Source: Saccharomonospora marina XMU15 | Lineage (GTDB): Bacteria; Actinomycetota; Actinomycetes; Mycobacteriales; Pseudonocardiaceae | Assembly: GCF_000244955.1 (NCBI RefSeq) | Contig: NZ_CM001439.1 | Span: forward strand, 956,528 to 1,020,527 | DNA: 64,000 bases | Direction: 5' to 3' | Part shown: positions 45,042-53,373 of the stretch, piece after piece | Layout of the letters: every line of letters starts with the position of its first letter | How positions within the stretch are numbered: the stretch's first letter is position 1 | Translations under genes and position numbers: made by a program | The notes under the pieces: generated by a model | Told to the model about the DNA's origin: nothing | Databases searched by the model: none | The model's input: only the letters and a program-made list of their open reading frames with translations

Positions 45042-45698
45042 GTGAGTGAGGCGAAAGCGCGGACCGGTTCTGGCGTCGTGGATCTGCTGGGGGTACTCGC
45101 CTACGGCGAGTTGTCGGCGTTCGACCGGCTCGCCGAGGACGCCCGCACCGCACCCACGCTGGCCGGACACGCGGCGCTGGCGTCGATGGCCGCGGCCGAG
45201 ATCGGCCACTACGCCCTGCTCGAGCGGCATCTCGCCGACCAAGGTGTTGCGGTGGAGGACGCGATGCGCCCGTTCGTCGCGCACATCGACGCCTTCCAGG
45301 CCTCCACCGCACCACGGTCGTGGCTGGAGTCGCTGGTGAAGGCCTACGTGGTGGACAATCTCGCCGCGGATCTGTACCGCGAGCTGGCCCAAGTGCTAGA
45401 CGAGACGACCAGGGAACTGGTACTGACCGTGCTCGCCGACACGGGGCACTCCTCGTTCGCCGAGCGTGAGGTGGCTGCCGCCATCGAGACCGACGCCAAG
45501 CAGCGTGACCGGCTCGCGCTGTGGAGTCGCAGGCTGCTCGGCGAGGCGCTGACCCAGGCGCAGTACATCGTGGCGGAGCGCGACGGCCTCGCGGAACTCA
45601 TCGTGCAGGGCTCCGGTGACCTGTCCGGCATCGCCGCGCTGTTCCGCAGGCTCCAGCAGCGCCACACCAAGCGGATGCAGGCGCTCGGTCTGGGCTAG
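45042..45698 (+). CDS. Ferritin-like fold protein (tRNA hydroxylase MiaE-like, Rv3210c-like)
   Basis: A 218-residue four-helix protein of the ferritin-like group. Helices carry paired E-x-x-H motifs ([26 protein letters not shown]), consistent with a di-iron site related to MiaE. The substrate is not known. GTG 45042 lies seven bases after TACGGT (45029-45034), a leaderless-type promoter. It diverges from rhlE across a 253-bp gap that holds no gene I can support. Confidence 0.82.
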   Translation: MSEAKARTGSGVVDLLGVLAYGELSAFDRLAEDARTAPTLAGHAALASMAAAEIGHYALLERHLADQGVAVEDAMRPFVAHIDAFQASTAPRSWLESLVKAYVVDNLAADLYRELAQVLDETTRELVLTVLADTGHSSFAEREVAAAIETDAKQRDRLALWSRRLLGEALTQAQYIVAERDGLAELIVQGSGDLSGIAALFRRLQQRHTKRMQALGLG

Positions 45699-45743
45699 CC
45701 TGGAGGAGCCAACCACAGCGGCACGAACAGGCGGAGGTTGTAC

Positions 45744-45974
45744 GTGGAGGTCAAGATCGGCATCAAGGACACCCCGCGGGAGCTCGTGGTGTCCAGCGGC
45801 CAGTCGCCCGACGAGGTCGAGAAGCTGGTCTCCGAGGCGCTGAATGCCGACGACGGCCTGTTCCGCCTCAGCGATGAGAAGGGCCGCAAGTTCCTCGTCC
45901 CGGCTGACCGGATCGCCTACGTCGAGATCGCACCGTCCGACGTCAGGAAGGTCGGCTTCGCCGTAGGCTCCTGA
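45744..45974 (+). CDS. DUF3107 protein (TB9.4-like)
   Basis: A 76-residue actinobacterial protein starting MEVKIGIKDTPRELVVSSGQ, almost identical in layout to Rv3208A (TB9.4). The GTG at 45744 follows GGAGG by six bases. A TTG at 45738 abuts the ribosome site and is rejected. Function unknown. It is followed by a strong terminator. Confidence 0.9.
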   Translation: MEVKIGIKDTPRELVVSSGQSPDEVEKLVSEALNADDGLFRLSDEKGRKFLVPADRIAYVEIAPSDVRKVGFAVGS

Positions 45975-45981
45975 CCCAGCG

Positions 45982-46017
45982 AAACCACGGCCCTGCCATG
46001 ACAGGGCCGTGGTTTTT
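45982..46017 (+). terminator. Rho-independent terminator after the DUF3107 gene
   Basis: A perfect 14-bp stem, AAACCACGGCCCTG with CAGGGCCGTGGTTT, a six-base loop (CCATGA) and a final T run. It lies between convergent genes, and the stem's A-rich base gives TTT on the other strand, so it may also stop transcripts from the DUF4873 gene. It is the clearest intrinsic terminator in the window. Confidence 0.93.
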
Positions 46018-46025
46018 CGCGCTCG

Positions 46026-46352
46026 CTATCCGGCGACCTGGTCCAGCGTGGTCGGCACCTGGAACGGCGGCGTGCTCGTTCCGGTGATCCGGTAGCGGTC
46101 CCACGGGTCGGGGTCGGAGAGTTCACCGCGAGCCTTGCCCTGCGGTGTGTGGATCTCGACCGGCTGCTTCTTGCCTGCGGCGGCCTCGGAGACACGCTCG
46201 TCGGCCCTCACCCGCCCGTACCAGTGGTAGTAGCCGTCGATGGGCTGGAAGTGCCCCCGAAGCTCCACCTCGACGTCGAGTTCGCTGTCGCCGAGCAGCA
46301 GCTTCGCCGGCCCCGTGTAGCCGTCCTCGTCGTGCTGGTCGTGTCCGGTCAC
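46026..46352 (-). CDS. DUF4873 protein
   Basis: A 108-residue protein with the DUF4873 signature (DGYTGPAKLLL, VELRGHFQPIDGYYHWYGRV). In many actinobacteria this domain is fused to flavin monooxygenases or encoded near TetR regulators. Its role is unknown. The GTG start overlaps the TetR stop (GTGA). Confidence 0.83.
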   Translation of the reverse strand: MTGHDQHDEDGYTGPAKLLLGDSELDVEVELRGHFQPIDGYYHWYGRVRADERVSEAAAGKKQPVEIHTPQGKARGELSDPDPWDRYRITGTSTPPFQVPTTLDQVAG

Positions 46353-47122
46353 GATGCGCCTCCTGGTTCTGCCTGCGGTGTTGTGTCCGCCCTGCGCTGC
46401 GGCGAGAGCCGCACCACCTTGTTCGCCTCAAGCGGCTTGTCGGGGTCGAGCACGACGCCGTGTTGGCGGGTGAGGCCGTCGATGGCCGCCCAGATGATCT
46501 GCGTCAGGTACTCCACAACGCTGTCGCGGCTCATCGTTCGCTTGTCGATCCACCACTCGCCGGTGTTCTGCACCATCCCGACGATTCCGTGCGCCCACGG
46601 TTCCGCGGCCCCTGAATCCATGTTCAGCATCCGCATGTAGTCACCGAGCAGCGCGGTCAGCGCCGTCGCGATGACCTCCTTGTCCTCGGCGACGACGTCG
46701 GCGTCCACCGGCCGGTCGGCGAAGGACTTGCGGGAGAGCAGCCGGTACAGGTTCGGGTGCTGCTCGATCACCGTGAAGAACGCGTCGAGAGCCATCCGGA
46801 TGCGGGGTACCGGTGCCAACTCGGCGTTGATCGCCGGGATGAGCCGTTCGAACAGCATCTCGGTGCCTCGCTGGCCAAGGGCGAGGTAGAGATCCGCCTT
46901 GTCCTCGAAGTGCCGGTACAGCACCGGCTTGGTCACTCCCGCCGCCGAGGCGACGTCGTCCATACCCAGGTCGGGGCCGTGTTCGTCGACCGCGCGCAGT
47001 GCCGCCTCCACGAACTCGGCACGGCGGGCTATGCGGTGTTTGCGCCAGCGGTCCCTGCGGGCGTCGCCTGCTCGCTGCTCGCCCGCGCGCTTGCCGTCGC
47101 CGTGCTTGACACGATCGCCCAT
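46349..47122 (-). CDS. TetR-family regulator
   Basis: A 257-residue TetR protein. The N-terminal helix-turn-helix (DDVASAAGVTKPVLYRHFED) follows a basic leader. The all-alpha ligand domain is typical. ATG 47122 lies seven bases after TAGCAT and is favoured over the ATG at 47131. The gene is divergent from the AurF-type oxygenase across a short region with an inverted repeat, suggesting it controls both directions. The effector may be a fatty or acyl-type ligand; this is not visible. Confidence 0.87.
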   Translation of the reverse strand: MGDRVKHGDGKRAGEQRAGDARRDRWRKHRIARRAEFVEAALRAVDEHGPDLGMDDVASAAGVTKPVLYRHFEDKADLYLALGQRGTEMLFERLIPAINAELAPVPRIRMALDAFFTVIEQHPNLYRLLSRKSFADRPVDADVVAEDKEVIATALTALLGDYMRMLNMDSGAAEPWAHGIVGMVQNTGEWWIDKRTMSRDSVVEYLTQIIWAAIDGLTRQHGVVLDPDKPLEANKVVRLSPQRRADTTPQAEPGGAS

Positions 47123-47141
47123 GCCCTCCATGCTACCAGAA

Positions 47142-47162
47142 GTAACTGTTACCCGAAGTTAC
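47142..47162. promoter_or_regulatory. Candidate TetR operator
   Basis: GTAACTGTTAC (47142-47152) is an 11-bp palindrome around a central T, directly followed by a further half-site, GAAGTTAC (47155-47162). It sits between the TetR start and the ribosome site of the AurF gene. This AT-rich symmetrical element in GC-rich DNA fits an autoregulatory TetR site. Confidence 0.55.
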
Positions 47163-47186
47163 ATCAAGCGGAAGGTGGTGTCGGCG

Positions 47187-48095
47187 GTGACGCGGACCCT
47201 CAGGGAGACAGGCCGGGAGAAGACGGCGGAGCGGCTGCTGAAGTCGTCGGCCAACAAGTTCTACGACCCCGAGGTGGACATCGACTGGGAGGCTCCGCTT
47301 GTCGAGGGCAAGCACTACATCCCCGAACACCGGTGCACCCTCTACGGGACGTCGCTGTGGGAGGGGTTGACGCCGCAGCAGCGCATCGAACTCGGAAAGC
47401 ACGAGGTCGCCAGCATCGCGACCAACGGTCTGTGGTTCGAGATCCTGCTGATGCAGATGCTGCTGAAGGAGGTCTACAAGTCCGACCCCACCACCAGCCA
47501 CGCCCAGTACGCGCTCACCGAGATCGCCGACGAGTGCCGCCACTCGACGATGTTCGCGAGGATGACCGAGCGCATCGGCTGCCCGCCCTACGGCCCGGTG
47601 TCGTGGCGCAAGCGCGTCGGCAAGCTGCTTCCGGTCATCGGCTACGGCCCCGCCATGTACGGCTCCATCCTCGTTGCCGAGGAGATCCTCGACCGCATGC
47701 AGCGCGAACAGATGAACGACCCGCAGATCCAACCGCTGGTGCGCATGGTGAACCGCATCCACGTCCTCGAGGAGGCGCGGCACGTCACCTTCGCCCGCGA
47801 GGAGGTCAAGCGCGGCATGGCCAACATGTCCGGACCGGAGAAGGCCTACCAGCGGTTGCTGCTGGCGATGGTGTCGCACGAGATCACCCGGAGTCTGGTG
47901 AACCCCGCCGTCTACAAGGCCGTGGGCATCCGCCCGCGTGACGGGTACCGGGCCGCGATGACCAACCCGCACTGGCAGCGCACCGTCCGCTACGCGGGTG
48001 AGCGGATCATGCAGTTCCTCGACGAGGTCGGCCTCGTCGGCGCTCCCGGTATGCCGTGGTGGCGGCGCTCCTTCCTGGTCGGCGAGGAGGCGTGA
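47187..48095 (+). CDS. AurF-type diiron oxygenase
   Basis: A 302-residue member of the AurF (p-aminobenzoate N-oxygenase) diiron family. Iron ligands are suggested by EIADECRHSTMF, VAEEILDRM and the LEEARHVTFA (E-x-x-x-H) helix. Known members oxidise aryl amines, but most genomic homologues have no assigned substrate. The GTG at 47187 has GGAAGGTGG eight bases upstream. An in-frame ATG at 47130 would run the gene through the operator and is disfavoured. The stop overlaps the hydrolase gene (GTGA). Confidence 0.84.
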   Translation: MTRTLRETGREKTAERLLKSSANKFYDPEVDIDWEAPLVEGKHYIPEHRCTLYGTSLWEGLTPQQRIELGKHEVASIATNGLWFEILLMQMLLKEVYKSDPTTSHAQYALTEIADECRHSTMFARMTERIGCPPYGPVSWRKRVGKLLPVIGYGPAMYGSILVAEEILDRMQREQMNDPQIQPLVRMVNRIHVLEEARHVTFAREEVKRGMANMSGPEKAYQRLLLAMVSHEITRSLVNPAVYKAVGIRPRDGYRAAMTNPHWQRTVRYAGERIMQFLDEVGLVGAPGMPWWRRSFLVGEEA

Positions 48096-49000
48096 GCACG
48101 CTCGACCAGACGCAGTCGTTCCGGGTCAGCGACGGCACGGCGCTGCACGTGCGCGTGGACGGCCCTGCCGACGCTTCGGGCACGCTCGTGCTGGTGCACG
48201 GCTGGACCCAGGACCACACGACGTGGGATCCCGTGCTGCCGCACCTGTCATCCGGGCTGCGCACGCTGCGCTACGACCTTCGCGGGCACGGCCGCTCCGC
48301 CGCGGCGAGGCCGGGCACCGCCACCATCGAACGGCTCGCCGACGACCTGGCCGAGTTGCTCAGCGACCGCGGGGGACAGGGCAGGCTCGTGCTCGCCGGC
48401 CACTCGATGGGTGGCATGACCATCATGGCGCTCGCCGAGCGACACCCTCGGCTCGTCGCGGAACGGGTCGGCGCCGTCGCGTTCGTGGCCACCTCGTGTG
48501 GCGAGATGAACCGCATCACGCTCGGCCTGCCCGGCGCGTTCGGCACAGGTGCCGCGCGGCTGGAACGCAGGCTGGCGAAGCTGCTGGCAGGCTACCGAGG
48601 TGAAGGCCTTCCGCTGCGGCCCGCGGCCGCGCGGGCGGGCGCGCGCTGGCTGGTGTTCGGCCGAAGGCCACGCAGGCAGGACGTCGATTCCGTGGTCGAA
48701 CAACTGTTGCGTGCCCACCCGGCCAGCGTCGGCCAGTTCCAGGACGCGATCTCGGTACACGACCGGCGAGCGGCTCTTGCCACGTTGCGGGGGCTACCGG
48801 CCGTGGTGCTCGCGGGCGGGTCCGACCGGCTGTGCCCGGTGCCGCACGCACGCGCGATCAGCGACGAGCTACCCGCCTCGCGGTTGGTGCTGTTCCCGGG
48901 GGCCGGGCACATGCTGCCGCAGGAGCGGGCGGCCGAGGTGGCCGTCCAACTCGACACGCTGGCCGACGCCGTGCTCGGCCGCGCGGGCCGCGTGGGCTGA
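48092..49000 (+). CDS. Alpha/beta hydrolase
   Basis: A 302-residue hydrolase. The oxyanion HGWTQDHTTW, the GHSMGG nucleophile elbow and the GAGHMLPQE catalytic histidine are visible. It is co-translated with the AurF-type oxygenase (GTGA overlap, GAGGAGG inside the preceding gene), so it may act on the same compound, for example as an esterase. Substrate unknown. Confidence 0.86.
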   Translation: MSTLDQTQSFRVSDGTALHVRVDGPADASGTLVLVHGWTQDHTTWDPVLPHLSSGLRTLRYDLRGHGRSAAARPGTATIERLADDLAELLSDRGGQGRLVLAGHSMGGMTIMALAERHPRLVAERVGAVAFVATSCGEMNRITLGLPGAFGTGAARLERRLAKLLAGYRGEGLPLRPAAARAGARWLVFGRRPRRQDVDSVVEQLLRAHPASVGQFQDAISVHDRRAALATLRGLPAVVLAGGSDRLCPVPHARAISDELPASRLVLFPGAGHMLPQERAAEVAVQLDTLADAVLGRAGRVG

Positions 49001-49012
49001 GTCAGGACGGCT

Positions 49013-49675
49013 TCAGGAGGGCTGCTGTAGCGGGAACCCGGCGCCGATACCGCGCCAGGCGAGGGTGGAGGTCAGCGCTACCGCTTCCTCCCTGCTCATC
49101 GAGCTGTGGTGGGCCAGCCAGAATCGCGCGCTGACCTGGCTCATGCCCACAAGCCCGACGGCGAGCAATCTCGCCTTGTCCTCGTCGAGGCCCGCGTCGG
49201 CGGTGATCGTCTCGGTGATCGCGTCGACGCTGGCCGACGTGGCCCTGTCCACGGCCTCCTGCACCGCGGGCTCACCCCGCAGGTCCGACTCGAACACCAT
49301 GCGGAAGGCGCCGACGTCCCCGTTGACGAAGTCGAAGAACGCGCCCACCGCGTTCTTCACGCGCTGCTTGTTGTCCGTGGTGGACGAAAGCGCCTGCTGC
49401 ACCGCGGTCACCAGCGTGTCGACGTGGCTTTCCAGCAGCGCGATGTAGAGGTCGAGCTTGCCGGGGAAGTGCTGGTAGAGCACCGGCTTGCTGACACCCG
49501 CCCGCTCGGCGATGTCGTCCATCGCCGCCGCGTGGTAGCCGTTGGCCGCGAAGACCTGCTGTGCGGCGGCAAGCAGTTGCGCTCGGCGTTCCGTCCGGGG
49601 CAGCCGTACTCCCCGGCCGAACGCGGGCGTTCCGGTGTGTTCACCGGCGCCCTGCGACTGCGCCGTTTCAGTCAT
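49013..49675 (-). CDS. TetR-family regulator (Rv3208-like)
   Basis: A 220-residue TetR regulator with the helix-turn-helix MDDIAERAGVSKPVLYQHFP. ATG 49675 has GGAGGCGGGG upstream; the open frame further left is not similar to the family. It diverges from the alpha/beta hydrolase at 49762. Rv3208 occupies this place beside TB9.4 in M. tuberculosis. Targets unknown. Confidence 0.87.
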   Translation of the reverse strand: MTETAQSQGAGEHTGTPAFGRGVRLPRTERRAQLLAAAQQVFAANGYHAAAMDDIAERAGVSKPVLYQHFPGKLDLYIALLESHVDTLVTAVQQALSSTTDNKQRVKNAVGAFFDFVNGDVGAFRMVFESDLRGEPAVQEAVDRATSASVDAITETITADAGLDEDKARLLAVGLVGMSQVSARFWLAHHSSMSREEAVALTSTLAWRGIGAGFPLQQPS

Positions 49676-49761
49676 CCCCGCCTCCACTTCGTTCCTCACG
49701 CACATTACTCGCGGGTACGCACCGGGCGCCAAACGCGGCGGGCGTGAGGCATCCTTGAATT

Positions 49762-50781
49762 GTGTCCGAAACGCTCTCCGGCGCGAACCAGGCCCCTTCG
49801 GAGAAGGGAGCGACCCGCCGACGTGCCGCGCTGACCCACGTCCCGTTGTCCGACGCGCCGCTGCCACCGCTGGACGACACCGCGGCGCCGTGGCCAGGAG
49901 CGATGGAGAGCCCCGGCGGGGTCAACCTGCACGTTCGCAACACTCCCGGCTCCGGGGACGCCACCGCCGTGTACGTCCACGGTCTCGGCGGTTCCTCGAC
50001 CAACTGGACCGATCTCGCGGGCCTGCTCGCGCCGAGCGCCCAGGGTATCGCGCCGGACCTGCCCGGCTTCGGCTTCTCCGAGCCCGCCGACGGCTTCACC
50101 TTCAGCCTGCGAGCGCACGCCGATGTGGTGGCCCGGCTGATCGAGGAGCGCGGGGCAGGACCGGTACACCTGGTGGGCAACTCGATGGGCGGCGCGATCT
50201 CGCTGCTGCTGGCCGCGCAACGTCCCGAGTTGGTGCGCACGCTGACGCTCATCTCACCCGCCGTGCCCGACCGGCGGCCGGACCCGCGCAGGCTGTCCGA
50301 CCCCAGGCTGGCGCTGGCCTACCTGCCGATCGTGGGCAAGAAGGCACGCAGGGAACTGGCAGCTCTTGGCCCGCACGAGCGTGCCGCACAGGTGATCAAA
50401 CTGTGCTTCGCGGAGCCGGAGTCCTTCCCTTCGCACCGGCTGGCCGAACTGGCCGAGGAGCACGGCGCCCGGATCGGGCTGGAGTGGGCCGACGCGGCGC
50501 TGTCCCGCAGCACGATGGAGATCTTCCGCGCCTGGTTCTCGCTCGGTTCCGGCTCGCTGTGGTCGGTACCGCCGAAGGTGCGGGCGCCCTCGCTCGTGGT
50601 GTGGGGTACACACGACAAGGTGATTTCGGTGAGGCGAGCCGAGCGCACCGCGCGGCTGCTGCCAAGGGGCAAGCTGCTCGTGCTCCCGAGGACGGGACAC
50701 GTTGCCCAGATGGAACGGCCCGTCACCGTGGCACGGGCGATGCTGGGCATGTGGCAAAGCGCCGACTCCGGCCGCTGGTAG
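49762..50781 (+). CDS. Alpha/beta hydrolase
   Basis: A 339-residue hydrolase with a 50-residue variable N-terminus. YVHGLGGSSTNW, the GNSMGG nucleophile elbow and the PRTGHVAQME catalytic histidine are visible. It resembles meta-cleavage or haloalkane-type hydrolases in layout. Substrate unknown. The GTG start lies divergent to the TetR gene and may be leaderless (CATCCT six bases upstream). Confidence 0.85.
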   Translation: MSETLSGANQAPSEKGATRRRAALTHVPLSDAPLPPLDDTAAPWPGAMESPGGVNLHVRNTPGSGDATAVYVHGLGGSSTNWTDLAGLLAPSAQGIAPDLPGFGFSEPADGFTFSLRAHADVVARLIEERGAGPVHLVGNSMGGAISLLLAAQRPELVRTLTLISPAVPDRRPDPRRLSDPRLALAYLPIVGKKARRELAALGPHERAAQVIKLCFAEPESFPSHRLAELAEEHGARIGLEWADAALSRSTMEIFRAWFSLGSGSLWSVPPKVRAPSLVVWGTHDKVISVRRAERTARLLPRGKLLVLPRTGHVAQMERPVTVARAMLGMWQSADSGRW

Positions 50782-50848
50782 GCCCTCGCCCGCGACGCGC
50801 CCTGCCTCACCCGCGTGTACGCCAACGGCGGTGTGGCACTCTTGGGCC

Positions 50849-51943
50849 GTGGACCGGGTAGCAGAAGGAGCACGACGCGACCGACGGCGGGCCACCGCCC
50901 CGTCCGGCGGTTCCTCCTCCGACACCCGTGGCCCCGCGGCGGACGAGCGCTACCGGCCGAAGCGGCGGCGAGTGTCCGGCGAACCGCTGAGTGCGTCGTG
51001 GGATCCGCTCGCGCGGGCCCACGAGCGGGAGCGGGGCAAGAAGAGGCGCCGCTCGGCACTGCGGAGACTGGCAGGCGCCTACGGCTGGCGCGCCTACGCC
51101 GTGCCCATCCTGCTTGTGCTCACCGCGATCGTGGTGGTGGACACCACCCGCGACCCCGAAGCCGGCGGGTCACTCGTGCAGGACACCCCCTCCTCAGACG
51201 CCGCCTCGGCGGGCAGCAGCCCGCTGGCCAGTGAGAACCCTGCCGGTCCTGTGGACCTCGACATCCCGACGGCCAAGCTGCCACAGGGTGGCGACTACAC
51301 CCAGGAAGGCAAGGGAACCTGGCACGTGGTGCCGGGCAGCGGTGAGAAGGTCGGCAGCGGTGGGAAGCTCTTCACCTACACGATCGAGGTCGAGGACGGA
51401 ATCGATCCGGCGAGCTATGCGGGCGACGACAGCTTCGCGGCGGCGGTCGAGGGCACCCTGTCCGACCCGAGGAGCTGGACCGGCACCGGCGAGATCTCGC
51501 TGCGCCGGGTGGACGCCAGCTTCCCCGACCCGGATTTCCGGGTGAGCCTCACCACGCCCGGCACGGTTCGCAAGCCGGAGGTCTGCGGCTCGGCGATCCC
51601 GTTCGAGGCCTCGTGTTACCGGCGTGACATCCAGGGCCAGGACCGCGTGGTGATCAATCTCGCTCGCTGGGTTCGCGGAGCGTTGGCGTTCAGCTTCGAG
51701 ATGACCGGCTACCGGCAGTACGCGATCAACCACGAGGTTGGGCATGCGCTGGGACTTCCGCACAAGGGCTGCGAGCGCGACGGTGCACTCGCGCCGGTGA
51801 TGATGCAGCAGACCTTCGGTGTCGCCAACGATTACGTGGCCAAACTCAACGACATCCCCGGCGGCGACCAGGGGGCCGTACCCGCCGACGGCAAGGTCTG
51901 CAAGCCCAACGCCTGGCCGAATCCGAAGGCCGAAGGCAACTAG
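50849..51943 (+). CDS. DUF3152 membrane-anchored zinc protease-like protein (Rv3207c-like)
   Basis: A 364-residue protein. A basic cytoplasmic N-terminus leads to one membrane helix (AVPILLVLTAIVVVDTT) and an extracellular domain ending in the zinc motif HEVGHALGLPH (H-E-x-x-H with a third histidine) followed by a cysteine pair. It fits a secreted metallopeptidase of the DUF3152 family, reported in actinobacteria only. GTG 50849 places the basic tail first. CACTCT lies six bases upstream. Confidence 0.87.
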   Translation: MDRVAEGARRDRRRATAPSGGSSSDTRGPAADERYRPKRRRVSGEPLSASWDPLARAHERERGKKRRRSALRRLAGAYGWRAYAVPILLVLTAIVVVDTTRDPEAGGSLVQDTPSSDAASAGSSPLASENPAGPVDLDIPTAKLPQGGDYTQEGKGTWHVVPGSGEKVGSGGKLFTYTIEVEDGIDPASYAGDDSFAAAVEGTLSDPRSWTGTGEISLRRVDASFPDPDFRVSLTTPGTVRKPEVCGSAIPFEASCYRRDIQGQDRVVINLARWVRGALAFSFEMTGYRQYAINHEVGHALGLPHKGCERDGALAPVMMQQTFGVANDYVAKLNDIPGGDQGAVPADGKVCKPNAWPNPKAEGN

Positions 51944-52034
51944 CAGCGCCGTCCAGCATGTGGACGGGGGAAGACCGCGCGGTCGGTGGCGGTTAAAGAT
52001 AGAAGGACCGCGATCCGCGCGAGATGGAGGACCC

Positions 52035-53213
52035 ATGTCAGGCACGCTGCCGCCGCTCGTCGAGCCTGCCGCCGAGCTCACCAAGGAAGAGGTCGCGCGC
52101 TACAGCCGTCACCTCATCATCCCGGACGTCGGGATGGACGGGCAGAAGCGACTGAAGAACGCGAAGGTCTTGGTCATCGGTGCCGGTGGGCTGGGAAGCC
52201 CCGCGCTGCTCTACCTGGCCGCTGCCGGAGTGGGCACTCTGGGTGTGATCGACTTCGACGTCGTCGACGAGTCGAACCTGCAGCGCCAGGTCATCCACGG
52301 CCAGTCCGACATCGGCAAGCCGAAGGCCGTCTCGGCCAAGGAGTCGATCGCCGAGGTCAACCCGTACGTCAACGTCGTGCTGCACACCGAGCAGCTCACC
52401 AGTGACAACGCGCTGGACGTCTTCGGCGGCTACGACCTCATCCTCGACGGCACCGACAACTTCGCGACCCGCTACCTCGTCAACGACGCGGCCGTACTGC
52501 TCGGCAAGCCGTACGTGTGGGGATCGATCTTCCGCTTCGAGGGTCAGGTCAGCGTCTTCTGGGAGGACGCGCCGAACGGCAAGGGCCTGAACTACCGCGA
52601 CCTCTACCCCGAGCCCCCGCCGCCGGGAATGGTTCCCTCGTGCGCGGAGGGTGGCGTCCTCGGCGTGTTGTGCGCGTCGATCGGCTCGATCATGGTGACC
52701 GAGGCGGTGAAGCTCATCACCGGCATCGGCGAGCCGTTGCTCGGCAGGCTGATCAGCTACGACGCGCTGGAGATGCGCTACCGCGAGGTGAAGATCCGCA
52801 AGGACCCGGAGACGCCGAAGATCACCGAGCTGATCGACTACGACGCGTTCTGCGGTGTCGTTTCCGACGAGGCGCAGCAGGCGGCGGCAGGGCACACGAT
52901 CACGCCGCAGGAGCTGAAGCAGAAGTTCGACGCCGGGGAAAGCTTCGAGCTCATCGACGTTCGCGAGCCGCACGAGTACGAGATCGTGAACATCAAGGGC
53001 GCCAAGCTCATCCCCAAGGACCGGATCCTGTCCGGCGAGGCGCTGGCCGAGTTGCCGCAGGACAAGCCGATCGTGTTGCACTGCAAGTCGGGTGGTCGCT
53101 CCGCCGAGGCGCTGGCCGCGCTGCACAAGGCGGGTTTCCGCGACGCGACCCATCTCGGTGGCGGTGTGCTGGCGTGGGCCAACCAGGTCGACCAGAGCCT
53201 GCCGACCTACTGA
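52035..53213 (+). CDS. moeZ: Adenylyltransferase/sulfurtransferase MoeZ
   Basis: A 392-residue fusion of an E1-like adenylyltransferase (GAGGLGSPALLYLAAAG, a DGTDNFATR motif) and a C-terminal rhodanese domain with active Cys350 in HCKSGGRS. It activates ubiquitin-like sulfur carriers (MoaD, CysO, ThiS types) for molybdopterin, cysteine and other sulfur transfer. The ATG has TGGAGG. Molybdopterin is also the cofactor of NasA nearby. Confidence 0.94.
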   Translation: MSGTLPPLVEPAAELTKEEVARYSRHLIIPDVGMDGQKRLKNAKVLVIGAGGLGSPALLYLAAAGVGTLGVIDFDVVDESNLQRQVIHGQSDIGKPKAVSAKESIAEVNPYVNVVLHTEQLTSDNALDVFGGYDLILDGTDNFATRYLVNDAAVLLGKPYVWGSIFRFEGQVSVFWEDAPNGKGLNYRDLYPEPPPPGMVPSCAEGGVLGVLCASIGSIMVTEAVKLITGIGEPLLGRLISYDALEMRYREVKIRKDPETPKITELIDYDAFCGVVSDEAQQAAAGHTITPQELKQKFDAGESFELIDVREPHEYEIVNIKGAKLIPKDRILSGEALAELPQDKPIVLHCKSGGRSAEALAALHKAGFRDATHLGGGVLAWANQVDQSLPTY

Positions 53214-53239
53214 CCGCCTCCTCCCGAGCGTTCGGGAAC

Positions 53240-53318
53240 GCAGAACTCGCGGGCGTGAACGCGGAACTCGCGGGCGTGAACGCGGAACTCGCGGGCAGGA
53301 GCGGGGGACTCGCGCGGG
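53240..53318. repeat. 21-bp tandem repeat array after moeZ
   Basis: Four cores of ACTCGCG begin at 53245, 53266, 53287 and 53308, exactly 21 bp apart (unit GCGGAACTCGCGGGCGTGAA plus one base; the last linker differs). The same core appears at 18890-18965 and 19083-19135. It fills most of the 160-bp spacer before the TIGR02569 gene. Confidence 0.82.
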
Positions 53319-53373
53319 TTACAGCCGTGTGGTTGCCGGGTAGAGCGCGGTCGGCGGAGTAACGTCGCCGGCC

